From an uncultured Roseibium sp. (GTDB taxonomy: Bacteria > Pseudomonadota > Alphaproteobacteria > Rhizobiales > Stappiaceae), in contig NZ_OY780957.1 of assembly GCF_963675985.1 (NCBI RefSeq), positions 434,001 to 498,000 of the forward strand: DNA of 64,000 nt. Direction: 5' to 3'. This document shows, piece after piece, positions 7,232 through 16,445 of the stretch (position 1 is its first letter; every line of letters starts with the position of its first letter). Position numbers and translations under genes: made by a program. Under the pieces are notes generated by a model. That model made no database searches, had not been told where the DNA came from, and saw only the letters and a list, made by a program, of their open reading frames with translations.

Positions 7232-9664
7232 ATGGTCGAAACAAACAAGAAAACCGTCGGACATCATCGGGAAAACGATCCGAATGCCACAGGCGAGGAA
7301 CAGGTCGCGGCCGGCAACCGCTGGCAAGCCGCGCTCGATACCGCCGGCATCGGTATCTGGGAAATCGATTTAGCAAAAAACCGCTGTTCCTACTCCGACA
7401 CGTTCTTCAAATTGCTCGGCAGGAAGCCCGGATCGCTCGGCACGGAAATCGATAGCTGGCATGACCTTATCCATCCGGATGACTGGCCTCGCATTCAAAA
7501 GACGCTCCTGACCTGCCTGTCCGAGTTCGCCAAGTCGGGGGAAATTCAGCGGCCCATCGACTGGATTTATCGCATGCGGCATGCGGACGGGAGCTGGCTC
7601 TGGCTTCTGAGCCGGGCGACATCTGTCTCAGAGTTGACGTCCGGACGTCCAACCTGTCTCATCATCACCCATTGCGACATAACAGAACAAAAGAAGGCGA
7701 GAGCGCAAATTCGCGAAGAAGAGCGGCGCGCCACCTTCGCCCTGGACAATGCCAATCAGGCAATCTGGGATCTCGATTTCCAGCAGGGCAAGACTTTCTA
7801 CTCGCCGACATGGAAGGCAATGCTCGGTTACGACGAGGAGGAGATTTCGTCCGATACGGAAGCCTGGAAGAACCTGATCCACCCGGATGACCGGGAAGCC
7901 GTCCTTCAGGCCGACCGGGCTCACAAGGAAGGTAGGACACCTGCCTTCGAGGCCGAGTTCAGAATGCGCCACAAGGATGGCAAATGGATCTGGGTGCTGG
8001 ACCGCGGCAAGGTTGTCAGCCGCGACGAAGACGGCAATCCCCTGCGCATGATCGGAACCCATTCCGACATTACACCACGCAAGCAGGCGGAAGCTGAACT
8101 CAAGGAGGCAAGGGACGCCGCGGAAGCAGCCTCCCGGGCGAAGACGGAATTCCTGGCAAACATGAGCCACGAACTCCGCACACCTCTGACCAGCATTCTG
8201 GGGGTCACGGATCTGATCCTGTCCGAACTGGGCGATCGGCTGAGCGAACGACACCTTTCGGCCCTGAAAATCCAGAAAGCGGCCGGAGATGCCCTGATGG
8301 CTCAGGTCGACGATATTCTGGACTTCGCCAAACTCGAAAGCTCCCGACTGAAGGTCGAAACGGTTCCGCTCTTTCTTGCGGAACTCGCCGACGCCTGCCT
8401 GGCAATCGTGGCGAATGCGGCCGACGCCGGAAAACTCAGCCTCATCCGGAAACTCGACCCGGATCTCCCGCAATCGATCGCGGGCGATGCGCGCCGTATT
8501 CGCCAGATCCTGATCAATTTTCTGTCCAATGCCATCAAGTTTACGCCCGAGGGAGGAAAAGTGGTCCTGGAGATTTCGAAAGCGCCGAACGGGCGCATCC
8601 GTTTCGCGGTAGAGGACACCGGGATCGGGATTCCCGAAGACCAGGTTGCTGCCATTTTCGACCGCTTTACCCAGGCGGACACGTCGGCAACCCGCAGTCA
8701 TGAGGGCTCCGGGCTGGGGCTTGCCATATCGAAGTCCCTGGTCGAACTGATGGGAGGCACCATCGGTGTCAGCACCGCTCCCGACGCCGGCTCCACCTTC
8801 TTTTTCACCCTCCCCCTGCACGGAACCGGACATGTTTCTCCGCAAGAACCGCATGAGGCGCAAAACAAACGCCTCAAAGGAGCCCGGGTTCTGCTGGCAG
8901 AGGACAATGACGTCAACCGAAGGCTGGTCCGGCTGGCCCTGGAAGCCGAAGATTGCATCGTGACTGCCGTGGACGACGGTCACGCGGCGGTTGCGGCGAT
9001 GGAAAACACGGACGCGGAGGGGTTCGACGTGATCCTGATGGACATCCAGATGCCGCGGCTCGACGGCGGCGAGGCAGCCCGTCTCATCCGCCGGATGCCG
9101 ACCGGCCGGACCATTCCGATCATTGCCCTGACAGCGAATGTCTATGCGAGCCAGCAGGAGGAATTCCAACCTGCCGGCTTTAATGCCTGGCTCGCCAAGC
9201 CGATCGACTGGCCAGGCCTCTTCGGCACCATGGCCGGGCTGATCGCGCCGGAACAATCACACCCCGACACCCCACCATGTGCACCACCTCCGACCGAAGG
9301 CGAAGACCTCCCCGAGGCGACCATCTTCTTCGAGCCTGAAACACCCGACGACCTCATCGACGAGTTCGGCCTGCAGGAAACGGTTCGGTTGATCCGGATG
9401 CTCGAGGACGAAATGACGATGCGGATCGCCACCATGCAAGCCCCCGAGACCGACCTGGCGACTATCGGCGCGGAAGCGCACACTCTGTCCTCATCGGCGG
9501 GAACCCTCGGCTGCCGCGAAGTCTATCGGCTCTGCCGCGACATCATGGCGGCCGTTCAAAGCGACCGATCCGAAGCCTTGGCACTCGTTGGTGAACTTGC
9601 GGACGCGATCAAGACGACCCGGCGCCATCTCGCGGACTACGTGGCGCAACGCGACTCGCTCTAA
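7232..9664 (+). CDS. Soluble PAS-PAS hybrid histidine kinase with receiver and Hpt domains
   Basis: A phosphorelay kinase of 810 aa from the ATG at 7232; a GTG at 7193 would add 13 residues. No membrane segment is seen. Domain order is two PAS domains of the PAS_3 type (about 30-155 and 165-290, both with HPDD motifs), HisKA with His313 in NMSHELRTPL, HATPase (FLSNAIKFTPEGG, DTGIGIPED, GSGLGLAI), a receiver with Asp604 in VILMDIQMPRLDGG, and a C-terminal Hpt with His750 in EAHTLSSSAGTLG. All four relay residues are present, so a complete His-Asp-His relay to an unlinked regulator is expected. The stop overlaps the convergent glycerate kinase gene. Confidence 0.93.
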   Translation: MVETNKKTVGHHRENDPNATGEEQVAAGNRWQAALDTAGIGIWEIDLAKNRCSYSDTFFKLLGRKPGSLGTEIDSWHDLIHPDDWPRIQKTLLTCLSEFAKSGEIQRPIDWIYRMRHADGSWLWLLSRATSVSELTSGRPTCLIITHCDITEQKKARAQIREEERRATFALDNANQAIWDLDFQQGKTFYSPTWKAMLGYDEEEISSDTEAWKNLIHPDDREAVLQADRAHKEGRTPAFEAEFRMRHKDGKWIWVLDRGKVVSRDEDGNPLRMIGTHSDITPRKQAEAELKEARDAAEAASRAKTEFLANMSHELRTPLTSILGVTDLILSELGDRLSERHLSALKIQKAAGDALMAQVDDILDFAKLESSRLKVETVPLFLAELADACLAIVANAADAGKLSLIRKLDPDLPQSIAGDARRIRQILINFLSNAIKFTPEGGKVVLEISKAPNGRIRFAVEDTGIGIPEDQVAAIFDRFTQADTSATRSHEGSGLGLAISKSLVELMGGTIGVSTAPDAGSTFFFTLPLHGTGHVSPQEPHEAQNKRLKGARVLLAEDNDVNRRLVRLALEAEDCIVTAVDDGHAAVAAMENTDAEGFDVILMDIQMPRLDGGEAARLIRRMPTGRTIPIIALTANVYASQQEEFQPAGFNAWLAKPIDWPGLFGTMAGLIAPEQSHPDTPPCAPPPTEGEDLPEATIFFEPETPDDLIDEFGLQETVRLIRMLEDEMTMRIATMQAPETDLATIGAEAHTLSSSAGTLGCREVYRLCRDIMAAVQSDRSEALALVGELADAIKTTRRHLADYVAQRDSL

Positions 9665-10923
9665 GCCGGCTCGATCAGGATCGCCCTGAAATCGTTGACG
9701 TTGGTCAGCGTCGGCCCCGGAACAACTTGATCTCCCAGTTGGTCAAAAAAGCTGTGCGCGTCGTTGCGATCCAGCGCGGCGTGCGGATCGATCCCGAGTG
9801 CGCCCGCCCTTTCCAGGGTTTGCGGATCGATCAGGGCGCCGGCGACTTCGGCTGCCCCGTCGACCCCGTCGGTATCGCAGGCAATGGCCCGAATACCCGG
9901 CTTGTCGCCAAGCGCCATGGCCAGCGCCAGCGCATATTCCGCATTCGGGCCACCAATACCGTCTCCCCTGCGGGTCACCGTCAATTCCCCGCCGGACAGG
10001 AGAACAAGCGGCTGGTCACCGGGCTGCATCCTGGACTGTCGTTCCAGCGCCAGGGCGGCATGATGCTTCGCCACTTCCCGGGCTTCGCCTTCCAGGGCAT
10101 CGCCCAGGATCTCCACCCGGGCCCCGGCCTCACGGACAAGACCGGCCGCCGCCTCTAGGGACTGGGAGGGGGCCGCCACAATCCGGTTCTCGGTCCGCGA
10201 GAGTTCGGGCGCGTCGGGCGGCAGAACGCCGTTGCCCGTGCTGAGCACCCTGGAAACGGAATTCGGCTGGTCGATGCGCCAATGGTCCAGAATCTTGCGG
10301 GCATCATCGGCGGTGCTCGCATCGCCGACCGTCGGGCCCGATCCGATCGAAGCCGGGTCGTCGCCCGGAACATCGGAGATAAGCAGCGCCAGCATGCGCG
10401 CCGGATAGGCGGCAGCCGCCAATTGTCCGCCTTTCACCCGGCTCAAGTGCTTGCGGACGATATTCATCTGCCCGATCGGCGCGCCTGAAGCCAAAAGCGC
10501 CGCATTTACCGCCTGTTTTTCGGCAAGGGTTATCGGTTCAAACGGCGCGATCAGCAGCGCAGAGGCCCCGCCCGAAATCAACGCCAGCACGAAATCGTCT
10601 TCGCCAAGCCCTGCAAGCAGGTCGAGCATGCGCTTCGTCGCATCGAGCCCGGCCTGATCGGGAACAGGGTGCGCAGCTTCCACGATCTCGATCCCCTGAC
10701 AGGGACGCCCGTAGCCGTAGCGCGTGATCACCAGACCTTCGCACGGCCCCCATTCGGCCTCGACCGCTTCCGCCATCCGCGCCGACGCCTTGCCGGCACC
10801 GATGACCACCACTTTACCCTCGGGCTTTTCCGGCAGACAGGCGGCAAGGCTGCGCATGGGATCAGCGACCTCGACCGCCTTGTCGAACAAGGCCCGCAGA
10901 AATTCGCGCGGATCGCCGGTCAT
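9661..10923 (-). CDS. Glycerate 2-kinase / MOFRL-family protein
   Basis: A 420-aa protein of the GckA/TtuD type, which phosphorylates D-glycerate to 2-phosphoglycerate; older annotations call the family hydroxypyruvate reductase. The N-terminal DUF4147 domain shows VVVIGAGKASARMAEAVE and ALISGGASALL. The C-terminal MOFRL domain shows LLSGGELTVT and ACDTDGVDGAAEVAGALID. It follows the ABC importer by about 115 bases on the same strand, suggesting that the imported substrate is degraded through glycerate. It converges on the hybrid kinase gene with a 3-4 base overlap. Confidence 0.92.
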   Translation of the reverse strand: MTGDPREFLRALFDKAVEVADPMRSLAACLPEKPEGKVVVIGAGKASARMAEAVEAEWGPCEGLVITRYGYGRPCQGIEIVEAAHPVPDQAGLDATKRMLDLLAGLGEDDFVLALISGGASALLIAPFEPITLAEKQAVNAALLASGAPIGQMNIVRKHLSRVKGGQLAAAAYPARMLALLISDVPGDDPASIGSGPTVGDASTADDARKILDHWRIDQPNSVSRVLSTGNGVLPPDAPELSRTENRIVAAPSQSLEAAAGLVREAGARVEILGDALEGEAREVAKHHAALALERQSRMQPGDQPLVLLSGGELTVTRRGDGIGGPNAEYALALAMALGDKPGIRAIACDTDGVDGAAEVAGALIDPQTLERAGALGIDPHAALDRNDAHSFFDQLGDQVVPGPTLTNVNDFRAILIEPA

Positions 10924-11037
10924 TTTGCTTCTCCCCGATTGACGGTCTCCGTCTGTAGTTAGCGGAGCGGACAGGCAAACGGCAAGCCCGCGTCATCGCG
11001 AAACGGTCCGCCGGCTTCGAAAAGAGAGTGACAGGTC

Positions 11038-11859
11038 CTACTTGATGCCGGCGCGCATGAAGCTCTGGACGAACTGGCGCTGGAACAGCAGGAACGCGAT
11101 CAGCAGCGGACCGGAGGTCATGAGCGTGGCCGCATTGATCACCGACCATTCGATGCCGGAATCGATGGCCGAAAAGATACTGAGGCCCACCGTCACGGGC
11201 CGGGTATCGACCGAATTGGTCACGATCAGCGGCCAGAGGAAATTGTTCCAGTGGTGACTGACCGACACGAGGCCATAGGCCAGGTAGGTCGGCTTGGCGA
11301 GCGGGATATAGACCTTCCAAAGGATCCCCATGACGGACGCGCCTTCCACCCGCGCAGCCTCGTCCAGTTCCTTCGGCACGGTCATGAAGGTCTGGCGTAA
11401 AAGGAAGATGCCGAAGCCGGACGCGATATAGGGAAGAGCAATCGCCGGGATCGTGTCGACCAGATCGAGCATCCGCATGGTCTTGTAGTTTTCCACGATC
11501 AGGATGTCCGGCATGACCAGCAACTGGAGCAGAACCAGCGCGAAAAGGATCGACCGTCCTGGAAACTTGAACCGGGCGAAGGCATAGGCCGCCAGTGTGC
11601 CGAGGAAAAACTGGCAGGCGAGGATCAGCGTCACCAGGATGAAGGTGTTCAGGAAATACCTTGCAAAGGGTGCCGATTGCCACGCCTTGACGAAGTTCTC
11701 CAGTGTCAGCGGAGCTGTCAGGACGAAATGGGCCTCGTAGGCCGCCGGGTGAAACGCCGTCCACACCGCATAGGCGAGCGGGAGGATCCAGAGAATGCCC
11801 AGCGCCCAGGCCGCGGCCGTGTTCAGGATCCGATCGAGAGAAAACGCGGACCGGTTCAT
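11038..11859 (-). CDS. ABC importer permease, UgpE/MalG type
   Basis: One of two inner-membrane subunits of a carbohydrate-type (CUT1) importer, 273 aa. About six membrane helices are visible, and the EAA loop that docks the ATPase is ELDEAARVEGASVMGILWKV. The reading frame extends upstream, but MNRSAFSL at 11859 overlaps the stop of the partner permease in an ATGA arrangement, which sets the start. The likely substrate is a polyol, glycerol derivative or sugar acid, judged only from the linked DeoR regulator and glycerate kinase. Confidence 0.93.
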   Translation of the reverse strand: MNRSAFSLDRILNTAAAWALGILWILPLAYAVWTAFHPAAYEAHFVLTAPLTLENFVKAWQSAPFARYFLNTFILVTLILACQFFLGTLAAYAFARFKFPGRSILFALVLLQLLVMPDILIVENYKTMRMLDLVDTIPAIALPYIASGFGIFLLRQTFMTVPKELDEAARVEGASVMGILWKVYIPLAKPTYLAYGLVSVSHHWNNFLWPLIVTNSVDTRPVTVGLSIFSAIDSGIEWSVINAATLMTSGPLLIAFLLFQRQFVQSFMRAGIK

Positions 11860-12743
11860 TTGTAGTGCACCTTGCGGTCGAAGAAGAAGAACTGGCCGAT
11901 AGCGAGTGCGGACAGCAACACCAGCAGGACGACGGTCAGGGTTGCCGCATAACCGGTTTCCCAATAGCGGAACGCAGTCTCGTAGATGTAGAACAACAGC
12001 AGCGACGAGGCGTTGTCCGGACCGCCGTCGGTCAGGATGAAGATATGATCCACCAGCCGGAAGGAGTTGATCACCGCGTTGACCGAGACGAACAGGGTCG
12101 TCGGCATGAGAAGCGGAAAGGTGATCTTCCAGAAGACCGTCCAGCGTCCGGCGCCCTCGATTTCCGCCGCTTCCTTCAGCGATATCGGGATCGCCTGCAG
12201 CGCCGCCAGGTAGAAGATCATGAAGAACCCGGCCTCCTTCCAGATCGTGACGATCATGATCGCGTTGAGCGCCGTTGCCGGATCGCCGAGCCAGTTGGTG
12301 TGGGTCGAGCCGAACAGCACGCTGGCAATCTGGTCGAACAGGCCGAAGCCGGGTGTGTAGAAGAACAGCCAGATATTGGCGACGGCAATCAGCGGAAGCA
12401 CGGTCGGAGTGAAATAGGCCATGCGCACGAAGCTCCGCCCGGCGAGCTTTTCATTGACCCAGAGCGCCATGAGAATGGCAAGCCCGATGGAAACCGGAAT
12501 GGTGCCGAGCGCGAACCACAGATTGTTCCAGAGAACCTTCCAGAAAACGGGATCGTTCAAAAGTCGCTCGTAATTGGCTAGCCCCAGGAACTTGGCCGGC
12601 CGGCGCCCGCGCGGCGTGGAGAAGAAGCTGTTGATCAGCGTGGTCACCGCCGGAACGTGGGTGAAGGCAAACAGAAATACCATGGCCGGCAGCAACAGCA
12701 GCCAGCCGTAAATCCATTCCCGTTTCAACGTCCAGGCGCGCAT
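11856..12743 (-). CDS. ABC importer permease, UgpA/MalF type
   Basis: The second permease of the CUT1 importer, 295 aa. Six membrane helices are visible, with the EAA loop SLKEAAEIEGAGRWTVFWKI. The start MRAWTLKREW at 12743 has a GAGG site upstream and gives the usual family length; the longer frame to 12839 adds a non-family extension. It is coupled to the downstream permease by a 4-base overlap and separated from the upstream binding-protein gene by about 210 bases containing a strong hairpin. Confidence 0.93.
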   Translation of the reverse strand: MRAWTLKREWIYGWLLLLPAMVFLFAFTHVPAVTTLINSFFSTPRGRRPAKFLGLANYERLLNDPVFWKVLWNNLWFALGTIPVSIGLAILMALWVNEKLAGRSFVRMAYFTPTVLPLIAVANIWLFFYTPGFGLFDQIASVLFGSTHTNWLGDPATALNAIMIVTIWKEAGFFMIFYLAALQAIPISLKEAAEIEGAGRWTVFWKITFPLLMPTTLFVSVNAVINSFRLVDHIFILTDGGPDNASSLLLFYIYETAFRYWETGYAATLTVVLLVLLSALAIGQFFFFDRKVHYK

Positions 12744-12921
12744 GGTCCGTTCAACCTCGAATAAGCGTTCGTTCGTTATCTTCAAAAGCAGTCCTTGGAG
12801 AGTTTCCCCGGGATGGGACGACAGGACAGACAGCGGCACGACCCTCTGCGCCCGTCATCCGAATAGTCCCACCCCGGGGAAACCGGCAGGTCCGCGAAAA
12901 CTTGGACCATGCAAACCGGAA

Positions 12922-12940
12922 GGCGGCGGAGACCGCCGCC
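12922..12940 (-). other. Intercistronic hairpin after the binding-protein gene
   Basis: GGCGGCGG (12922-12929) and CCGCCGCC (12933-12940) form a perfect 8-bp stem with a 3-base loop, 14 bases past the binding-protein stop. There is no T-run. Such stems often protect the abundant binding-protein message from 3' decay and lower permease expression. Confidence 0.6.
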
Positions 12941-12953
12941 CTTCGAAGTCGGC

Positions 12954-14237
12954 TTAGCGGTATTCCGCCAGAATCGCGTCGGACTGAGCCTGAGCTTCCT
13001 TCAGAGCCGCTTCCGGGGTCTTCTGGCCGGTGATGGCAGCGGCGAGCGCATCGTTGAAGATGCTGGTGACGCGCTGGTTCTGGTAGGTGGACAGCTCGGC
13101 CTTGGCGAACTCGAGCTGGTCACGCGCAACGAGAACCTGCGGGAAACCTTCCGCATATTTCTTCATGGTGTCGGTTTCCCAGGTTTCCGGCCGCGGAGCG
13201 ACGTAACCGGTTGCCATGGTCCACTTGGCGGACTGTTCCGGTGCGGTGATCCACTGCACGAACTTAACGGCTGCCTTGGACTGTTCTTCGGACGCACCCT
13301 TGAACAGGTAGAAGTTGCCGCCGCCGGTCGGTGCGCCGCGCTGCACTTTCTTCGGCAGCATGCCGACGCCGAAGTCGAACGGAGCGTTGTCGCGCACGTT
13401 GGTCAGGTTACCGGTGGAGGTCCACATCATCGCCGTCTGGCCTTCGAAGAAGGCTTTCGGCGTGGAGCCCCACTCGATGATGCCCGGAGCCATCACCTTG
13501 TCCTTGGTGCTCAGATCGACCATGTACTGGAGCGCCTCGACCACTTTCGGGTCGTCGAAGTTGGTCTTGTTGCCTTCCGAATTGGCAAGGGTCACGCCGT
13601 TTTCGATCGCCAGACCCTGGAACAGCCAGTAGGGGAAACCGGAAGACGGGATGCGCACGCCCCACTGGGTGACGTTGCCCGAAGCGTCGGTCTTGGTGAG
13701 CTTCTTGCCGAACTCGACCATTTCTTCCCAGGTGGCCGGAGCCGTTTCAGGATCGAGACCGGCTTCCTTGAAGGCTTCCTTGTTCCAGTAGAGAACCGGC
13801 GTGGAGCGCTGGAACGGGATGCCGTAGGTCTTGCCGCCGGTCTGGCTGTTTTCCATGAAGGCCGGGTAGAAGCCGGAGATCCACTTCTTGTCTTCGTCGG
13901 ACGTCAGGTAATCGTCGAAGGGAACGATCAGGTCTTCGTCGATCAGGGTGAACATGTCCGTGGACAGGATCACCGAAAGCTGGGGCGGGTTGCCGCCGCG
14001 CGATGCGGTGATCGCCTTGGCGACCGTATCCTGGTAGGAGCCGGCATAGACGGCGTCGATCTTCACATCCGGATGCGCCTTGGCATACTCATCGGTCAGA
14101 CCCTGGATGGTTTCAGCGGCCTTGCCGCCGACGGCAACCGGGAAATAGAACTGCAGGTCAACAGCCTGGGCGGAGGCCCAGGTGCTGAATGAAAGCGCCG
14201 TTGCGGCAACGGCCTTCAAGAGAGTGGACTTCAACAT
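12954..14237 (-). CDS. ABC importer periplasmic substrate-binding protein, UgpB type
   Basis: The binding protein of the CUT1 importer, 427 aa. A Sec signal peptide is clear (MLKSTLLKAVAATALSF, cleavage probably after AQA near residue 25). The mature part begins VDLQFYFPVAVGGKAAETIQ, followed by GIPFQRSTPVLYWNKEAF, a segment seen in glycerol-3-phosphate-type binding proteins. Ligand identity cannot be read from the sequence. It is the third gene of the deoR-ugpC-ugpB-ugpA-ugpE-type operon. Confidence 0.92.
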   Translation of the reverse strand: MLKSTLLKAVAATALSFSTWASAQAVDLQFYFPVAVGGKAAETIQGLTDEYAKAHPDVKIDAVYAGSYQDTVAKAITASRGGNPPQLSVILSTDMFTLIDEDLIVPFDDYLTSDEDKKWISGFYPAFMENSQTGGKTYGIPFQRSTPVLYWNKEAFKEAGLDPETAPATWEEMVEFGKKLTKTDASGNVTQWGVRIPSSGFPYWLFQGLAIENGVTLANSEGNKTNFDDPKVVEALQYMVDLSTKDKVMAPGIIEWGSTPKAFFEGQTAMMWTSTGNLTNVRDNAPFDFGVGMLPKKVQRGAPTGGGNFYLFKGASEEQSKAAVKFVQWITAPEQSAKWTMATGYVAPRPETWETDTMKKYAEGFPQVLVARDQLEFAKAELSTYQNQRVTSIFNDALAAAITGQKTPEAALKEAQAQSDAILAEYR

Positions 14238-14302
14238 CTCAAATCATCCTTGGTTTGAGCCCCGCAAGATTGCGGCTGTCCTGCGCCTTCCGGCACAGCT
14301 TT

Positions 14303-15376
14303 TCAGGAACGCAGCTGCGCTCCAATTTCGGAAATCAGATCGTCCCGGCGCCTGCCGGTGGCGTCGTCGAAGACATGCAGGTCCGCCACATCGAACCCGA
14401 GCGACAGAGTGTCCCCCGGCGCGATCCGGCTGTCGCCGGAAAGCCGCACCTGGAATGGCGCCGTGCCCAGCAGGCAGTCGGCCAGCGTGTCGGCGCCGAG
14501 ATACTCCACCGTCTGGACCTGTGCACGGATCGGACCGGTCTCATCGACCCGCATCGCTTCTGGACGGATACCGAGCTGCTGTGTTTCCGCTCCCGGGAGC
14601 CGGTCGAAGGCGGTTGCCGGCAGAAGGTTCATCGGCGGCGTGCCGATAAAGCGCGCGGCAAACGGTGTTGCTGGTTTCGCGTAGAGGTCGCGCGGCGCGG
14701 CGGCCTGTTCCAGGTGCCCCTGATTGAGCAGCACCACCTGGTCGGCCATGGTGATCGCTTCGACCTGGTCGTGGGTCACATAGACCATCGTGAAGCCGAG
14801 CTGCTGTTGCAAAGCTCGGATCTCCACCCGCATCTCGTGGCGCAGTTTCGCATCCAGATTGGACAGCGGCTCGTCCATCAGACAGACCGGCTTCTCGCCG
14901 ATAATGGCCCGGCCGAGAGCGACCCGCTGCTGCTGCCCGCCCGACAGCTGCGCCGGCTTCCGGTCGAGATAGGGCGAGAGCCCCAGAAGATCCGCGACCC
15001 GCTTCAGCCGCTCCATCCGCTCCGCCTTCGCGACCTTGCGGACCTTAAGGCCGAACACGATGTTCTCCGCCACGTTGAGATGGGGAAACAGCGCATAGGA
15101 CTGGAACACCATGGACAGGTCGCGCTGGGAGGACGGACGCCTGGAAACGTCCTCCCCGCCGATCCGGATCTGACCTTCGTCGACCGTCTCCAGCCCGGCG
15201 ATCATCCGCAGGGTCGTCGACTTGCCGCAGCCGGAGGGACCGAGCAGTGCGGTAAAGGATCCGGCTGGCACCTGGATGGACACGCTGTCCACCGCGCGCG
15301 TGTCACCCCATACCTTGGACACGGCCCGCAGTTCGATTTCTTTGCCAGCTAATTTCCTGTCGAAGGACTTGCTCAT
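14303..15376 (-). CDS. ABC importer ATPase, UgpC/MalK type
   Basis: The ATP-hydrolysing subunit, 357 aa. The Walker A motif GPSGCGKS is at about 46-53, the signature LSGGQQQR at 144-151 and Walker B CLMDEP at about 165-170, followed by the H-loop VYVTHDQVEA. The C-terminal OB-type (TOBE) regulatory domain is present (about 240-350). The start codon overlaps the deoR stop by four bases (ATGA), so regulator and ATPase are co-translated. The downstream gap to the binding-protein gene is 65 bases. Confidence 0.95.
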   Translation of the reverse strand: MSKSFDRKLAGKEIELRAVSKVWGDTRAVDSVSIQVPAGSFTALLGPSGCGKSTTLRMIAGLETVDEGQIRIGGEDVSRRPSSQRDLSMVFQSYALFPHLNVAENIVFGLKVRKVAKAERMERLKRVADLLGLSPYLDRKPAQLSGGQQQRVALGRAIIGEKPVCLMDEPLSNLDAKLRHEMRVEIRALQQQLGFTMVYVTHDQVEAITMADQVVLLNQGHLEQAAAPRDLYAKPATPFAARFIGTPPMNLLPATAFDRLPGAETQQLGIRPEAMRVDETGPIRAQVQTVEYLGADTLADCLLGTAPFQVRLSGDSRIAPGDTLSLGFDVADLHVFDDATGRRRDDLISEIGAQLRS

Positions 15377-16179
15377 TTCACATCCTCCGGTGCAACGATG
15401 ATCCGTGAGCTGCTGTGCCGAAGCAGATCGGCGATGGTGCCCGGAACGGATTGATCGGTGAAGATGGCGCTCACATCGCGGATATGACCGCCACGCACAT
15501 GGGCGCTGCGGCCGAACTTGCTGTGATCGAGCACCAGGAAGGATTTCCGGCAGTTGGCCAGGATCGACTGGCGGGCGGCGACCTCGTCCTCGTGAAAGTC
15601 CAGCAGCGTGCCGTCCTCATCCACACCGGCCACGCCGAACACCCCGACGTCGACCTTGTAATTGGCGAAAAACTCCTGTGCGGAGGCGCCGAGAATATCC
15701 CGATCGCCGTGGCGCAACCGGCCGCCGGCGATGGTCACCTGGAAAGTCCGATTGTTCGACGCGCTGATGGCGACGTTGAGGTTGTTCGTGAAGACGTGCA
15801 GGCTCTCGTGGCCGGCAAGCGCCTGCATGACGATTTCCGGGGTCGTTCCGATCGAGAAGGCAAGCGACTGGCCGTTTGCGATTTCGGCAGCGACCGTCTT
15901 CGCGATCTGCTGCTTTGCCCCGAGATTGAGGATCTTGCGCGTGTTGTAGTGAATGTTGGAGGCCGGTGCGGGCGGTTCGACCCCGCCGTGCGTGCGCCGG
16001 AGGATGCCCAGTTCGCACAGCCCGTTCACATCCCGGCGGATCGTCTGCGTCGTCACATCGAACCGCTCGGCCAGTTCCTCGACCGACGCAAAGCCCGCCT
16101 TCTGCACAAGATCCGTGATCTCGGCCTGTCTTCTTGTAATGTCTCGAGCGAGCTGCATGCGCAAATCTGTCATCTCCAT
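15373..16179 (-). CDS. DeoR/GlpR-family transcriptional repressor
   Basis: A 268-aa regulator. The N-terminal winged helix-turn-helix (about 20-55) has the DeoR signature ELAERFDVTTQTIRRDVN followed by RTHGG. The C-terminal DeoRC effector domain contains SIGTTPEIVMQAL and VDVGVFGVAGVDEDGTLLD. DeoR proteins usually respond to phosphorylated sugars or polyols. As the first gene of the importer operon it is probably autoregulated, and two copies of a 12-bp palindrome lie 63-96 bases before its start. An ATG two codons in (16173) is also possible. Confidence 0.93.
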   Translation of the reverse strand: MEMTDLRMQLARDITRRQAEITDLVQKAGFASVEELAERFDVTTQTIRRDVNGLCELGILRRTHGGVEPPAPASNIHYNTRKILNLGAKQQIAKTVAAEIANGQSLAFSIGTTPEIVMQALAGHESLHVFTNNLNVAISASNNRTFQVTIAGGRLRHGDRDILGASAQEFFANYKVDVGVFGVAGVDEDGTLLDFHEDEVAARQSILANCRKSFLVLDHSKFGRSAHVRGGHIRDVSAIFTDQSVPGTIADLLRHSSSRIIVAPEDVK

Positions 16180-16241
16180 TTCGCCAAAATGGCCAAAATG
16201 GCGGCGCGCGGTTCGCGGGCCGTCCGCATGCTGGTTAGCGC

Positions 16242-16275
16242 GCTCATATGAACCTTCTTAGACGTTCATATGAAC
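16242..16275. promoter_or_regulatory. Twin palindromic operator, candidate DeoR sites
   Basis: GTTCATATGAAC (16264-16275) is a perfect 12-bp palindrome, and GCTCATATGAAC (16242-16253) is an 11/12 match to it. The copies are 22 bp apart, about two helical turns, as expected for cooperative binding. They lie between the divergent deoR importer operon and the exported PhoX-like gene, so the repressor could control both. Binding by this DeoR protein is inference. Confidence 0.6.
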
Positions 16276-16445
16276 ATCCCGTGACAGGCTTGCGCCTGAA
16301 CTCCTATAAATTGCATGACGAAAGGAATACAGTTTCAGATGGCAGATCCGAAGACCGACACATCACTGAAACAAATTGCGGCTACTTGCGGGCATCAAGC
16401 GCGCAATCGCGATTGAAACAGCCACCGTACCGGGAGCCAACAGAG

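Noticed and set aside
16276..16445. Pho box upstream of the PhoX-like gene
   Set aside because: Only one half site similar to the PhoB repeat was seen (GTGACAG near 16281); the tandem second half is missing.
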